From positions 1-36,492 of the forward strand of contig JAFYOX010000068.1 in NCBI GenBank assembly GCA_017547755.1: a DNA stretch of 36,492 nt. Direction: 5' to 3'. Position numbers and translations under genes: made by a program. How positions within the stretch are numbered: position 1 is the stretch's first letter; every line of letters starts with the position of its first letter. Below the pieces are notes generated by a model. The model saw only the letters and a program-made list of their open reading frames with translations. It did no database searches and was not told the DNA's origin. Source of the stretch: Clostridia bacterium. GTDB lineage: Bacteria; Bacillota; Clostridia; Oscillospirales; CAG-272. Shown here one piece after another: positions 1 through 7,692 of the stretch.

Positions 1-579
1 ATCTTCGCAAACGCAACCCTCGTTGAAGTTTCCGGCCTCGAAGTAGAAGGCTCCAACACCGGCGACATGGCGTTCGACGGCGACCTCGCTACCAGATGGT
101 CCTCCAACACCGACGACGCGGCTCACATCATCGTTGACCTTGGCGCAGTTACCGTTGTTGACTCTCTCGACATCTACTGGGAAACCGCCTGCGCGGCTGA
201 TTACACCGTAGAAGTCAGCGAAGACAACGCAAACTGGACCGTAGTTGCGACCGTGACCGACAACGCGACCGCAGCTTCTCCCGCAGGTGAAGCAGTATCC
301 CACAGCTGGGACGCTGTTGCCGCTCGCTACATCAAGATCAACTGCACCAGAAGAAATACCGCATGGGGCAATTCCATCTGGGAAATGGTTGCATTTGCAT
401 CCGACGCTGTAATCGAAGCTCCCGTTGTTGAAGAAGAAGCTCCTGTTGAAGAAGTTGTTGAAACTCCCGCAGCAGCAGAAGTTGTTGAAGAAGCAGCTCA
501 GACCTTCGACTTCGGCGTGATCGCAGCAGTTGCTGCCCTCATCTCCGCAGCAGGCTACGCAATCTCCAAGAAGAGATAA
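1..579 (+). CDS. Surface protein, discoidin (F5/8 type C-like) domain plus C-terminal membrane anchor; 5' end missing
   Basis: The frame is open from base 1, so the start lies upstream; 192 residues are visible. The first ~130 residues read like the end of a discoidin/F5/8 type C (carbohydrate-binding) domain: an N-A-T...G..DGDLATRWSS block, then HIIVDLG, a W-E-x-A...Y.V..S.D...W..V segment and a closing R-Y-I-K-I strand. An acidic Glu/Val/Pro linker (about residues 137-166) follows, then a hydrophobic stretch of ~17 residues ending in Ser-Lys-Lys-Arg at the C terminus. That layout (linker, QTFD, hydrophobic segment, basic tail) resembles a cell-wall sorting signal or tail anchor, but there is no canonical LPXTG. 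Codon use leans to GTT, GCT and GAA, unlike most neighbours and like ebfC, which suggests high expression. The binding target is unknown. Confidence 0.75.
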   Translation: MFANATLVEVSGLEVEGSNTGDMAFDGDLATRWSSNTDDAAHIIVDLGAVTVVDSLDIYWETACAADYTVEVSEDNANWTVVATVTDNATAASPAGEAVSHSWDAVAARYIKINCTRRNTAWGNSIWEMVAFASDAVIEAPVVEEEAPVEEVVETPAAAEVVEEAAQTFDFGVIAAVAALISAAGYAISKKR

Positions 580-595
580 ATTTCCCGTAAATGAT

Positions 596-632
596 AAGCC
601 ACGCAGAAGTTCATCGCTTCTGCGTGGCTTTT
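596..632 (+). terminator. Rho-independent terminator after the surface protein gene
   Basis: Perfect 14-bp stem (596-609 with 617-630), 7-nt loop TTCATCG, and a T run overlapping the 3' arm. It begins 17 nt after the stop codon. Confidence 0.9.
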
Positions 633-666
633 GCCATTCCAGACCCGAAAGGACAGGTTATTTTCC

Positions 667-1725
667 ATGATTCAACTCAGTCAGCAGACCCTCGCTCTTC
701 TTGAGGATATCGAACACCGGATCGATCCGGAATCGGAAGAAGAGATGGCGGCACAGTGGCACGATTTTCTGTACGACCGTTTTGACGGCGACATTTTCCT
801 TCCGCAGAGAAAACGGATTTCTCCCGCAGGCGTTTCCCTGCCGGGCGTCAACATCAACGATGCCATTGAAGATTACGAACAGATGCTGATCGCACAGCTC
901 CAGCTCGTTTCCGGTGCGCTGAATTCGCCGAATCAGAATCTGTGTGTCCGCGCGAATTACGGCACGGGTATCCTCAGTTCCCTGTTCGGCGCGGAGATCT
1001 TTGTGATGCCGCGCGAAATGAACACGCTGCCCACGACGCGTGCCATCGGCGACACCGACCGCATCCGCGAACTCGTGGAACACGGTATGCCGGGTCTGTA
1101 CAGCGGATTCGGACGCAAGGTCTTCGAATTCAGCGAAATCTGCGCGGAAGTTTTCGCAAAATATCCGAACATTCAGCGGTATGTAGACGTCTATCATCCC
1201 GACACGCAGGGTCCGCTCGATATCTGCGAATTGCTGTGGGGATGCGATATGTTCATCGCCATGTACGAAGAACCCGAACTCGTCCACGCCATGATGGGAC
1301 TTCTGACGGACACCTACACGGCGTTCCTGAAAAAGTGGTTTGAGATCTTCCCCAAGGGAAGCGAAATGAACGTCCACTGGTCGGCACTCCGCCACCGCGG
1401 AACAATCCTGCTCCGCGATGACAGCGCGATGAACCTCTCGCCCGAGCTGTACAAGGAATTTGCCGCACCGTACGACGGCGCTCTTCTCGAACGTTTCGAC
1501 GGCGGCGCCGTTCACTTCTGCGGACGCGGCGACCACTACATCGATACCCTGTGCGCTCTTCCGAAGCTCTACGGCATCAATATGTCCCAGCCGGAACTGA
1601 ACGACATGGAAAAAATCTGGCAGAACACCGTCGACCGCGGCGTCAAAATGCTGATGTTCCCGCGCGGATGGGCACAGAAAGATCTCACCCGTCCCGGCGG
1701 ATATCATCATAATCTCAGCATATAA
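667..1725 (+). CDS. Uroporphyrinogen decarboxylase (URO-D/MtaA)-like protein
   Basis: 352 residues. I chose ATG 667 (MIQLSQQ...); an in-frame TTG at 631 lies on the 3' edge of the preceding terminator and is unlikely. A purine-rich GAAAGGA (647-653) sits 13 nt upstream, rather far. The C-terminal half has the URO-D superfamily layout: a GLLTDTYTAFL helix, D-D-S-A-M-N-L-S-P, then VHFCGRGDHYID (His283, Cys285), equivalent to the His-x-Cys zinc ligands of MtaA-type methyltransferases, and a final GVKMLMF strand. The third Cys ligand usual near the C terminus of MtaA is not visible. Catabolic relatives transfer methyl groups to or from corrinoids, but no corrinoid protein or activator is nearby. 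It is not a heme-pathway HemE by context. The family is fairly sure; the substrate is unknown. Confidence 0.75.
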   Translation: MIQLSQQTLALLEDIEHRIDPESEEEMAAQWHDFLYDRFDGDIFLPQRKRISPAGVSLPGVNINDAIEDYEQMLIAQLQLVSGALNSPNQNLCVRANYGTGILSSLFGAEIFVMPREMNTLPTTRAIGDTDRIRELVEHGMPGLYSGFGRKVFEFSEICAEVFAKYPNIQRYVDVYHPDTQGPLDICELLWGCDMFIAMYEEPELVHAMMGLLTDTYTAFLKKWFEIFPKGSEMNVHWSALRHRGTILLRDDSAMNLSPELYKEFAAPYDGALLERFDGGAVHFCGRGDHYIDTLCALPKLYGINMSQPELNDMEKIWQNTVDRGVKMLMFPRGWAQKDLTRPGGYHHNLSI

Positions 1726-1730
1726 GAAGC

Positions 1731-1757
1731 AAAAATCCCGCCATTAGGCGGGATTTT
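1731..1757. terminator. Bidirectional terminator between convergent genes
   Basis: Perfect 11-bp stem AAAATCCCGCC/GGCGGGATTTT (1732-1742 with 1747-1757) and loop ATTA. The A run on one side and T run on the other let it serve both the URO-D-like gene (+) and the sialidase-like gene (-), which converge here. Confidence 0.9.
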
Positions 1758-1772
1758 CTATATTTCTTCAAA

Positions 1773-2849
1773 TTACAGCGACCATTTGGTATACTGAAGG
1801 GACGTGAAACCGTCACCTTCGACCGTCTGATAGTAAACGGTCAGGATTTCCCCGGACGGAAGTTCCACAGAAGCCGGGTAACCGAGGTCACACGGGGCGG
1901 TTTCGTGGAGAATGTATTCGTCCTCCCAGGTCTCGCCGTTGTCACGGCTGACAAGTGCGCGTTCTCCGAACGGCACTTCACGGCGTCCGAAGGAGCAGAT
2001 GACCGCACCGCTCGAATGCTTCAGAAGATGCGGAGGCGAACCCGCAACATTCAGCGAAACGGGCATCGACCATGTTCTGCCGCCGTCTTCGGAGACGGTC
2101 TGGTACATCGTGAAGCCGTGGAAGACACCGGGCCCCTGCGCGCGGATCATGCCGAGCAGACGTCCGTCATCCAGTTCGATCATATGGGGTTCGTGGAAAT
2201 GATCCGGCGTGAGATCTTCCGGAATCGGAACACCGCCGAGGCGCTTCCACGTCTTTCCGCCGTCGGAACTGCCGTACGCCGCAACCGCGCCGTGTTCTTC
2301 TTCGTCGGTGTACATCGCCTTGCCGAGGTACACCAGATCGCCGTTTTTCAGAAGGCTCGGACCGTGCGGAGACGATACGGGAACCTTGATGGTTTCACCC
2401 CACGTATAGCCGCCGTCTTCGGACAGGCGGATAAAGGAACCGCCCTGCGCGTATTCTTCGGGAATGGATGCAAATGCGTCCAGAACCCCGCCGGCGCCGA
2501 CCCATACATTGCGGATCCCTTCCGCATATTCGTTCATATACGCCTTCGCGGGATGCGAGAACCAGGTCACGAGCAGTTTTTTGCCGCCGAGGGATACGAT
2601 CCCAGCGTCACGGTCGTCAAGATACGTATCGTTGATGACCATCGGGATGCTCCATGTTCTGCCGCCGTCAAAACTCTTGTACATCGCAGTCTTGCCGAAC
2701 GGGCAGACATGGGATACCCGGAATCCCGAGTCCACCGCGTAGAGTACGCCTTCGTCGTCAATGGCAACGGTCGGCCAGCCGTGATAACGGAAGAACGTGT
2801 TCGGAGAACGGTTTACGATCCCCTGTTCGGTTTTCGGTCGGATTTCCAT
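1773..2849 (-). CDS. Sialidase-like six-bladed beta-propeller (BNR/Asp-box repeats)
   Basis: 358 residues. Five Asp boxes (S-x-D-x-G-x-T-W) are visible near residues 59-66 (SFDGGRTW), 143-150, 194-201, 253-260 and 301-308 (SRDNGETW), spaced about 40-80 residues apart as in a sialidase-type propeller. A late strand L-P-S-G-E-I-L-T-V-Y-Y, then residues 341-358, closes the fold. No signal peptide is seen, so it is probably cytoplasmic. GH33 sialidases have an N-terminal R-I-P and an Arg triad; the start here (WPTVAIDDEGVLYAV) fits the first blade, but the complete triad cannot be confirmed by eye, so the family may be BNR repeat-like rather than a proven sialidase. AAAGGAG lies 6-7 nt before the ATG. 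It follows another propeller gene at 63 nt on the same strand, suggesting joint action on a glycan. Confidence 0.8.
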   Translation of the reverse strand: MEIRPKTEQGIVNRSPNTFFRYHGWPTVAIDDEGVLYAVDSGFRVSHVCPFGKTAMYKSFDGGRTWSIPMVINDTYLDDRDAGIVSLGGKKLLVTWFSHPAKAYMNEYAEGIRNVWVGAGGVLDAFASIPEEYAQGGSFIRLSEDGGYTWGETIKVPVSSPHGPSLLKNGDLVYLGKAMYTDEEEHGAVAAYGSSDGGKTWKRLGGVPIPEDLTPDHFHEPHMIELDDGRLLGMIRAQGPGVFHGFTMYQTVSEDGGRTWSMPVSLNVAGSPPHLLKHSSGAVICSFGRREVPFGERALVSRDNGETWEDEYILHETAPCDLGYPASVELPSGEILTVYYQTVEGDGFTSLQYTKWSL

Positions 2850-2912
2850 GTTGTTTCTCCTTTGCTGTCTGTATTTTTCTCCGGTTTCCCGGATAATTTT
2901 TCATTTTTTCTT

Positions 2913-4316
2913 TCAGGCGTCCGCAAAAATCATGGAATACAGCGCGGCATCCCGCATACGGAAGCGCAGACGCACCGGACGTCCGGCATACGCCGAGAAA
3001 TCGCTGCCGTCCGGGAAATAAACCGCTCTGTCAATGGAATCACCGTAAATTTCCACGCTTTCGCCGGACAGCGGTTCGCCGTCCGCGTCCAGTACCTGCA
3101 CATAAATGCCGCCGAACGCGGAGGTCGCCATATTCAGATGGAGCACATTGCCCTCGAACGTCAGAGGCTTGGTCACAAGTTCCCGTTCTCCGCCTTCCGC
3201 CATCCGGCAGGCAAAGCCGTCCTTGCGCAGTTCGTACCGGTACAGCTTTTTCGGAGCGTCCGACATTCCGTCCTTGTTCATGTAGAACGAGTACGTGTCG
3301 CCCGTATCCGTCAGCGGCCACGACGCGAAGCAGTCCCCGTAGATCCAGTTGATCCCGGTTTCCATCCCCGGCGTCAGATATGCCTGCGGATACCGGTGGA
3401 AATGCTGTCCGTCACGGCTGCACATGAACACGAGGTCGGTCACCGCCAGTGCGCACCGCAGCTCAATGGTTTCCGCGGCGTGCTTTTTACGATCCACACT
3501 GCCGAACTGGTCGTCGTTTTTCGTCCATACCTTCCGTTCCACGTACCGCGAAGGCATCCCGATCCGGATGTGCGGCGCACGCGGATACGGCATGACGTTG
3601 TTGGTGTACATCTGGAAATCCAGACCGTCATCGTACGAGAGCGGCACCGGCGCTGTCCAGTGGACGAAGTCCTCCGATTCCGTGACGCGGACATCCCGTA
3701 CAATGCCGCCCGCACCGTCGCCGTGCAGATTGCGGACATAGCTGTAGTATTTTCCGTTTTCCCAGAAGGTCGCGTTGAGGGTGTCAAACCGCCCCTGATC
3801 CGTCACCATTTCGCCTCTCGTGAAATGATATCCGTCAGGAGACGTCCAGCACCAGAGCGAACGGCGGTCCGTCGCGCGGTCAAGGAAGACCAGCGACAGC
3901 GCCTTGTACTTCGCTTCCGGCGGACAAGCCGGATTCGGATCACAGAAAACGCAGAGCGAACTGTCGTCCATGGTGTCAATGACAACGTTGTCCGCACCCG
4001 GCGTGACTGCCGGGAAAAGACCGAGCGCCGGACGTGTCCAGTGCAGTCCGTCCGCACTTTCGATCACGCGCATCCGGATCTTCTTTTTGCCGTGGGACGC
4101 CGGGTCGAAGGAAAGATAGTACATCCGGTATCCGTCCTCCGTCTGTACCACGTTGGGGTAGCTGACCGCGAATACTTCTTCCTCACGGTCGAAAAGAAAG
4201 ACACATTCTTTTTCCACGGGCGGAACCAGACGCGGAATTGCGGTCGTCCGCTGGGGATCGATCAGAAAATCATCCCAGAAAACCTCGCGCCGTCTGCCGA
4301 TAGAGATCGCTTCCAT
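2913..4316 (-). CDS. Glycoside hydrolase-like five-bladed beta-propeller protein with C-terminal beta-sandwich
   Basis: 467 residues. It starts with a short Arg-rich segment and DDFLID, then propeller-type blades (Y-P-N-V-V followed by DGYRMYYLSFD; RVIESADGLHWTRP; WTSPDGYHFTRGE; ESEDFVHWTAP; CSRDGQHFHRY). The repeated S-x-D-G-x-x-W/F pattern is seen in the GH32/43/68/130-like propeller group. The last ~100 residues (from about LTFEGN) form a separate beta-sandwich ending in a strand like the GRPVRLRFRMRDA motif common to this protein type. No signal peptide. ACGGAGG stands before the ATG. It lies 55 nt downstream of the pepF stop and 63 nt upstream of the sialidase-like gene. Activity is inferred only; it could be a non-catalytic binding protein. 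Confidence 0.6.
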   Translation of the reverse strand: MEAISIGRRREVFWDDFLIDPQRTTAIPRLVPPVEKECVFLFDREEEVFAVSYPNVVQTEDGYRMYYLSFDPASHGKKKIRMRVIESADGLHWTRPALGLFPAVTPGADNVVIDTMDDSSLCVFCDPNPACPPEAKYKALSLVFLDRATDRRSLWCWTSPDGYHFTRGEMVTDQGRFDTLNATFWENGKYYSYVRNLHGDGAGGIVRDVRVTESEDFVHWTAPVPLSYDDGLDFQMYTNNVMPYPRAPHIRIGMPSRYVERKVWTKNDDQFGSVDRKKHAAETIELRCALAVTDLVFMCSRDGQHFHRYPQAYLTPGMETGINWIYGDCFASWPLTDTGDTYSFYMNKDGMSDAPKKLYRYELRKDGFACRMAEGGERELVTKPLTFEGNVLHLNMATSAFGGIYVQVLDADGEPLSGESVEIYGDSIDRAVYFPDGSDFSAYAGRPVRLRFRMRDAALYSMIFADA

Positions 4317-4371
4317 AAGACTGCCTCCGTATTTTTTCGGTTGTCACCGTAATGTCCAATAATTTTTCCGG

Positions 4372-6159
4372 TTATTCTCTTTCTGCTGCAAATTCTTCCG
4401 CCAGTGCGCAGAATTCGTCGATCTCATCCGCAAAGCTCTGCAGTCCTGCCTTCCAGAACGCACAGTCGGTCAGATCGATGCCCGCGATCTTCGCGCAGTC
4501 TTCCACACTGCACACACTCGTCGCAAGGAGCAGATTCTTGTAAAGCGGAACGAATTCTTCGCCGAGTTCGCGGTATTTCGCGTACAGACCGCGCGCGAAG
4601 AGACCGCCGAACGCGTAAGGATAATTGTAGAAACTCAGACCGCCGCTGTAGTAATGGCTCTTCACAAGCCACATATACTTGTGACGGCAGTCTTCCGCGA
4701 GACCGTCGCCGTAGGCCTTCTGCTGTGCGTTCAGCATGAGTTCGGACAGGCGCGCGGCATTCATGAATTCCTCCGGACGGTTTTCGAACACGGAGGCTTC
4801 GAACAGATAGCGGGAGTAGATGTCGCAGATGATCTGGCAGGCATCCTGCAGCTGGCTTTCGATCAGCGCGAGACGGACCTGCTTGTCTTCCGTTTCCGCA
4901 ATGGCGGTATTCATTACGAGAACTTCGTTGAACGTGGACGCGGTTTCCGCGACGGGCATGGAATAATCCTGTGCCAGCGGTGCGTGACGGAAGGACTGAC
5001 GGTCATGGAAGGAATGTCCCAGCTCATGCGCCAGCGTGATCACATCGCTGAACGAGCCGTCGAAATTGGTAAGAACGCGGCTCTGTCCCGCACTGGGAAC
5101 GCCGCAGTCGAATGCGCCGCCGACCTTGCCCTCTCTGGGGTAAAAGTCGATCCACGCTTCATCAAAGGCACGGCGCACCATTTCGCAGAGTTCACCGTCG
5201 AATTTTGCGAAAATACCGGTAAGATATTCCTTGGCTTCCTCTACCGTATAGGTCTTGTCCGCCGATCCGACCGGCGCAAACAGGTCATACCACGGCAGAC
5301 CGCCTTCGTGACCGAGCAGTTTTGCCTTGGCACGGAGGTAGCGGTGGAAATGCGGGAGATATTCGTCCATGGAGGAGATCAGTGCGTCGAGGGTTTCGCG
5401 CTTCATCCGGGCGTTATGCAGGGACTTTGCCAGCGGCGACTCGAATCCGCGCAGTTCGCATTCGTTCAGCACCTGCAGTTTGATGCTGTTGAGCGCGAAC
5501 GCAACGCTTTCGTCCACGGTCGCGCATCCCTTCAGTTCCGCTTCGTACGCATCGCGGCGAACGGACGGATCCGGATCATACGCAAGATTGCGGACAGCGG
5601 GCAGTGTGATCTGATCTCCGCGGTAATCGATGCGGACGGTGCTGGTCAGACTGCTCTGGAGATCGCTCCACGCAGCCGCACCGGAAATATTCATCTTCGC
5701 AAACAGGGCTTCTTCCTTTTCGCTGAGCTGATACTTCGCATCGTCCCTGATGCTGTTCAGCAGATAGCGGTATTCTTCCGGCGCGGCACCGGATGCGATG
5801 ACCGCATCGATATCTTCGATCGCGGCGATCCGCTTGTTCAGAACGGCGTCGGATTCCGCATTCGCGCTGAGTTTGTTCATCAGGGTTCCGCTCATGCTGG
5901 CGGCTTCGGTGTCGCCGGTATTGGCGGAAAAACGAAGGTTGGCATAGATGAACAGTTTTCCGGAAAGCGCGTTCAGCGTTTCGCTCGCCGTGATCCAGCG
6001 GCGCACAAGATCGCTGTCGGACAGCGAAGAGGCATCGGCGGCAAGCTTTTTCATTTCCGCGATGCTGCGGTCAAGGGAGGAAAGATCCTCTCGGAATGCG
6101 GGATCGTCGAATCCGTTGTAAAGGATCGACAGGTCCCAGGTACGGTCATTGACAGACAT
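4372..6159 (-). CDS. pepF: Oligoendopeptidase F, M3 family zinc peptidase
   Basis: 595 residues, a normal length for PepF. The zinc-binding HEXXH is HELGH at residues 378-382, followed by a Glu-containing helix (MPVAETASTFNE, Glu405) that supplies the third ligand. The N-terminal helical region and the D-x-R-x-x-x-Y-E-A-E-L-K segment are typical of the family. The role is cytoplasmic breakdown of short peptides. I prefer ATG 6159 (MSVNDRTWDL), which has AAAGGAG at 7-nt spacing; an in-frame ATG at 6189 would place that ribosome site inside the gene. A vegetative promoter lies just upstream (6203-6231). The two propeller genes follow at short distances and may share its transcript. Confidence 0.95.
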   Translation of the reverse strand: MSVNDRTWDLSILYNGFDDPAFREDLSSLDRSIAEMKKLAADASSLSDSDLVRRWITASETLNALSGKLFIYANLRFSANTGDTEAASMSGTLMNKLSANAESDAVLNKRIAAIEDIDAVIASGAAPEEYRYLLNSIRDDAKYQLSEKEEALFAKMNISGAAAWSDLQSSLTSTVRIDYRGDQITLPAVRNLAYDPDPSVRRDAYEAELKGCATVDESVAFALNSIKLQVLNECELRGFESPLAKSLHNARMKRETLDALISSMDEYLPHFHRYLRAKAKLLGHEGGLPWYDLFAPVGSADKTYTVEEAKEYLTGIFAKFDGELCEMVRRAFDEAWIDFYPREGKVGGAFDCGVPSAGQSRVLTNFDGSFSDVITLAHELGHSFHDRQSFRHAPLAQDYSMPVAETASTFNEVLVMNTAIAETEDKQVRLALIESQLQDACQIICDIYSRYLFEASVFENRPEEFMNAARLSELMLNAQQKAYGDGLAEDCRHKYMWLVKSHYYSGGLSFYNYPYAFGGLFARGLYAKYRELGEEFVPLYKNLLLATSVCSVEDCAKIAGIDLTDCAFWKAGLQSFADEIDEFCALAEEFAAERE

Positions 6160-6202
6160 AGGGGTACTCCTTTTTTCGTGGAATTTCATATTATCTGTGA
6201 AT

Positions 6203-6231
6203 ATTATATCATTTTATACTTCCCGTGACAA
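6203..6231 (-). promoter_or_regulatory. Sigma-A type promoter for pepF
   Basis: On the minus strand TTGTCA (6226-6231), a 17-nt spacer and TATAAT (6203-6208). It gives a leader of about 40 nt before ATG 6159. Confidence 0.8.
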
Positions 6232-6233
6232 GT

Positions 6234-6261
6234 AGTGCGGTGCTTTTTACGGCACCGCACT
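6234..6261 (-). terminator. Inverted repeat, possible terminator of the MATE operon
   Basis: 10-bp perfect stem AGTGCGGTGC/GCACCGCACT (6234-6243 with 6252-6261) and 8-nt loop, 26 nt after the MATE stop codon. It lacks a T run on the minus strand, so it may be a weak terminator or a transcript-stabilising hairpin. Confidence 0.45.
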
Positions 6262-6287
6262 TCGGATTGTTTTTTATTATGTATGGA

Positions 6288-7679
6288 TCACAGTCCGGAT
6301 TTTCCGAGCCAGCGTCCGCTGATGAGCCGCCACAGGAAGCAGATCACACGGAAGATCCAGTCCACGGTCATGGCATACCAGACGCCCATCAGCCCGAGTC
6401 CCATCCCCGGGAACGTGAACAGACCGAAGAACGAAACGGTCTCCGGCGCAAGACAGTACGCCAGCGCCACGCGGAAGACCCACATGGAGAAAATCGCCGT
6501 CACCATCGTGAACATAACGTCGTTGGCGGCACGGAATGCGGGCGGCAGACAGAACGCTGTCGGCCACAGGATGACCGAGACTATGCTGTGGTAGATCAGA
6601 AGAATCCATGCCAGACGGGAGGATTCCGGCGTCAGTCCGAACAGGCCGAGAAGCGGTGCGGAAAAAATACAGAGAAGAAGATCGGTCCCTGCCACCATGA
6701 GATAACTGCTTCCCAGCAGGGAGCGGACATAATGCTTCGCCTGTTCCTTCTCCTTTGCGCCCACACAGCGCCCGACAACCGTGACCATGGTACTCTGCAC
6801 GGCACCGCCGACCGTATACTGAAAGTTCGCCAGAGAAAGTGCGGCGGCATTGGCGGCAATCGCAACCGTTCCCAGCGAAGATACCAGGCTGGCGGTCATC
6901 AGTCGTCCCATCTGGAACATACTGTTTTCAATCCCGTTGGGAACGCCGATCCGCAGAATGGAGCGGATAATGGACGCGTCCGGACGATAATGCAGCATCC
7001 GTTCCAGACGGATATACCGCTTGGAATCATGCGCGATCCAAAGCAGAACGGAAGCACCGACAAAACGGGAGATCAGCGTGGCAATCGCCGCACCTGCCGC
7101 ACCCAGATCGGCGCCGTAGATCAGCAGCGCATTTCCTGCAATGTTCAGCAGATTCATGAAGATCGACGTTTTCAGCGTGGTGATGCTGTCACCCTGCGCC
7201 CGGAACGCGGCGGAAATACTGTTTTCCACTGCAAGGAACGGAAAGGACAGAGCAACGATCGTGAAATACGACAGCGCATTGCGCATCACGCTTTCCTCCA
7301 CTTCCCCGAAGAGAAGCTTCAGCAGAGGAACGCGGAAGGTCAGCACCGAAACCGTGATCGCCGCCGCCGCGATGGCAGACGCATAAACAAGCTGTTTTGC
7401 GGATTCACAGGCATTCTCACGGTCACCGCGTCCCATCGCCTGTGCCAGTACGACGGAACCGCCGCTCGTAAGCGCGCCGAACAGGGTGATCAGCACCGTA
7501 TCGAGCGACCCGATCAGGGAAACGCCGGCAAACGCCGCTTCCCCCTTGTTGGATACCATCATCGAGTCCACCATGCCGATCGCCACCGAAAGGATCCCCT
7601 GCAGAGCCAGCGGGATCAGGATCCGGATCAGGTCCCTGCGGGTAAAGAGCATTGAAGTTTGTTTTTCCATATTCATCAT
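6288..7679 (-). CDS. MATE family multidrug/metabolite exporter
   Basis: 463 residues with about twelve hydrophobic segments in two homologous halves. The first half contains GMVDSMMVSNKGEAAFAGVS and the G-G-S-V-V-L-A-Q-A-M-G-R-G-D motif of MATE loop 2-3, and the second half the equivalent ANFQYTVGGAVQSTMVTVVGRCVGA. MATE proteins export substrates using Na+ or H+ gradients. Three in-frame ATGs compete (7679, 7676, 7670), and no strong ribosome site decides between them. It sits 13 nt after the Gfo/Idh/MocA stop and ends the three-gene operon, so it may export a product or a toxic analogue from that pathway. Substrate unknown. Confidence 0.9.
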   Translation of the reverse strand: MMNMEKQTSMLFTRRDLIRILIPLALQGILSVAIGMVDSMMVSNKGEAAFAGVSLIGSLDTVLITLFGALTSGGSVVLAQAMGRGDRENACESAKQLVYASAIAAAAITVSVLTFRVPLLKLLFGEVEESVMRNALSYFTIVALSFPFLAVENSISAAFRAQGDSITTLKTSIFMNLLNIAGNALLIYGADLGAAGAAIATLISRFVGASVLLWIAHDSKRYIRLERMLHYRPDASIIRSILRIGVPNGIENSMFQMGRLMTASLVSSLGTVAIAANAAALSLANFQYTVGGAVQSTMVTVVGRCVGAKEKEQAKHYVRSLLGSSYLMVAGTDLLLCIFSAPLLGLFGLTPESSRLAWILLIYHSIVSVILWPTAFCLPPAFRAANDVMFTMVTAIFSMWVFRVALAYCLAPETVSFFGLFTFPGMGLGLMGVWYAMTVDWIFRVICFLWRLISGRWLGKSGL

Positions 7680-7692
7680 TTCCCGTTCCGCT

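Noticed and set aside
2880-2893. Hairpin TCCGG-TTTC-CCGGA between the two propeller genes
   Set aside because: A 5-bp stem without a T run is too weak to call; probably only intercistronic structure.
1905-4352. Plus-strand open frame of over 800 codons opposite the two propeller genes
   Set aside because: Its product is Arg/Val/His-rich low-complexity text typical of antisense reading; both opposing genes have motifs and ribosome sites.
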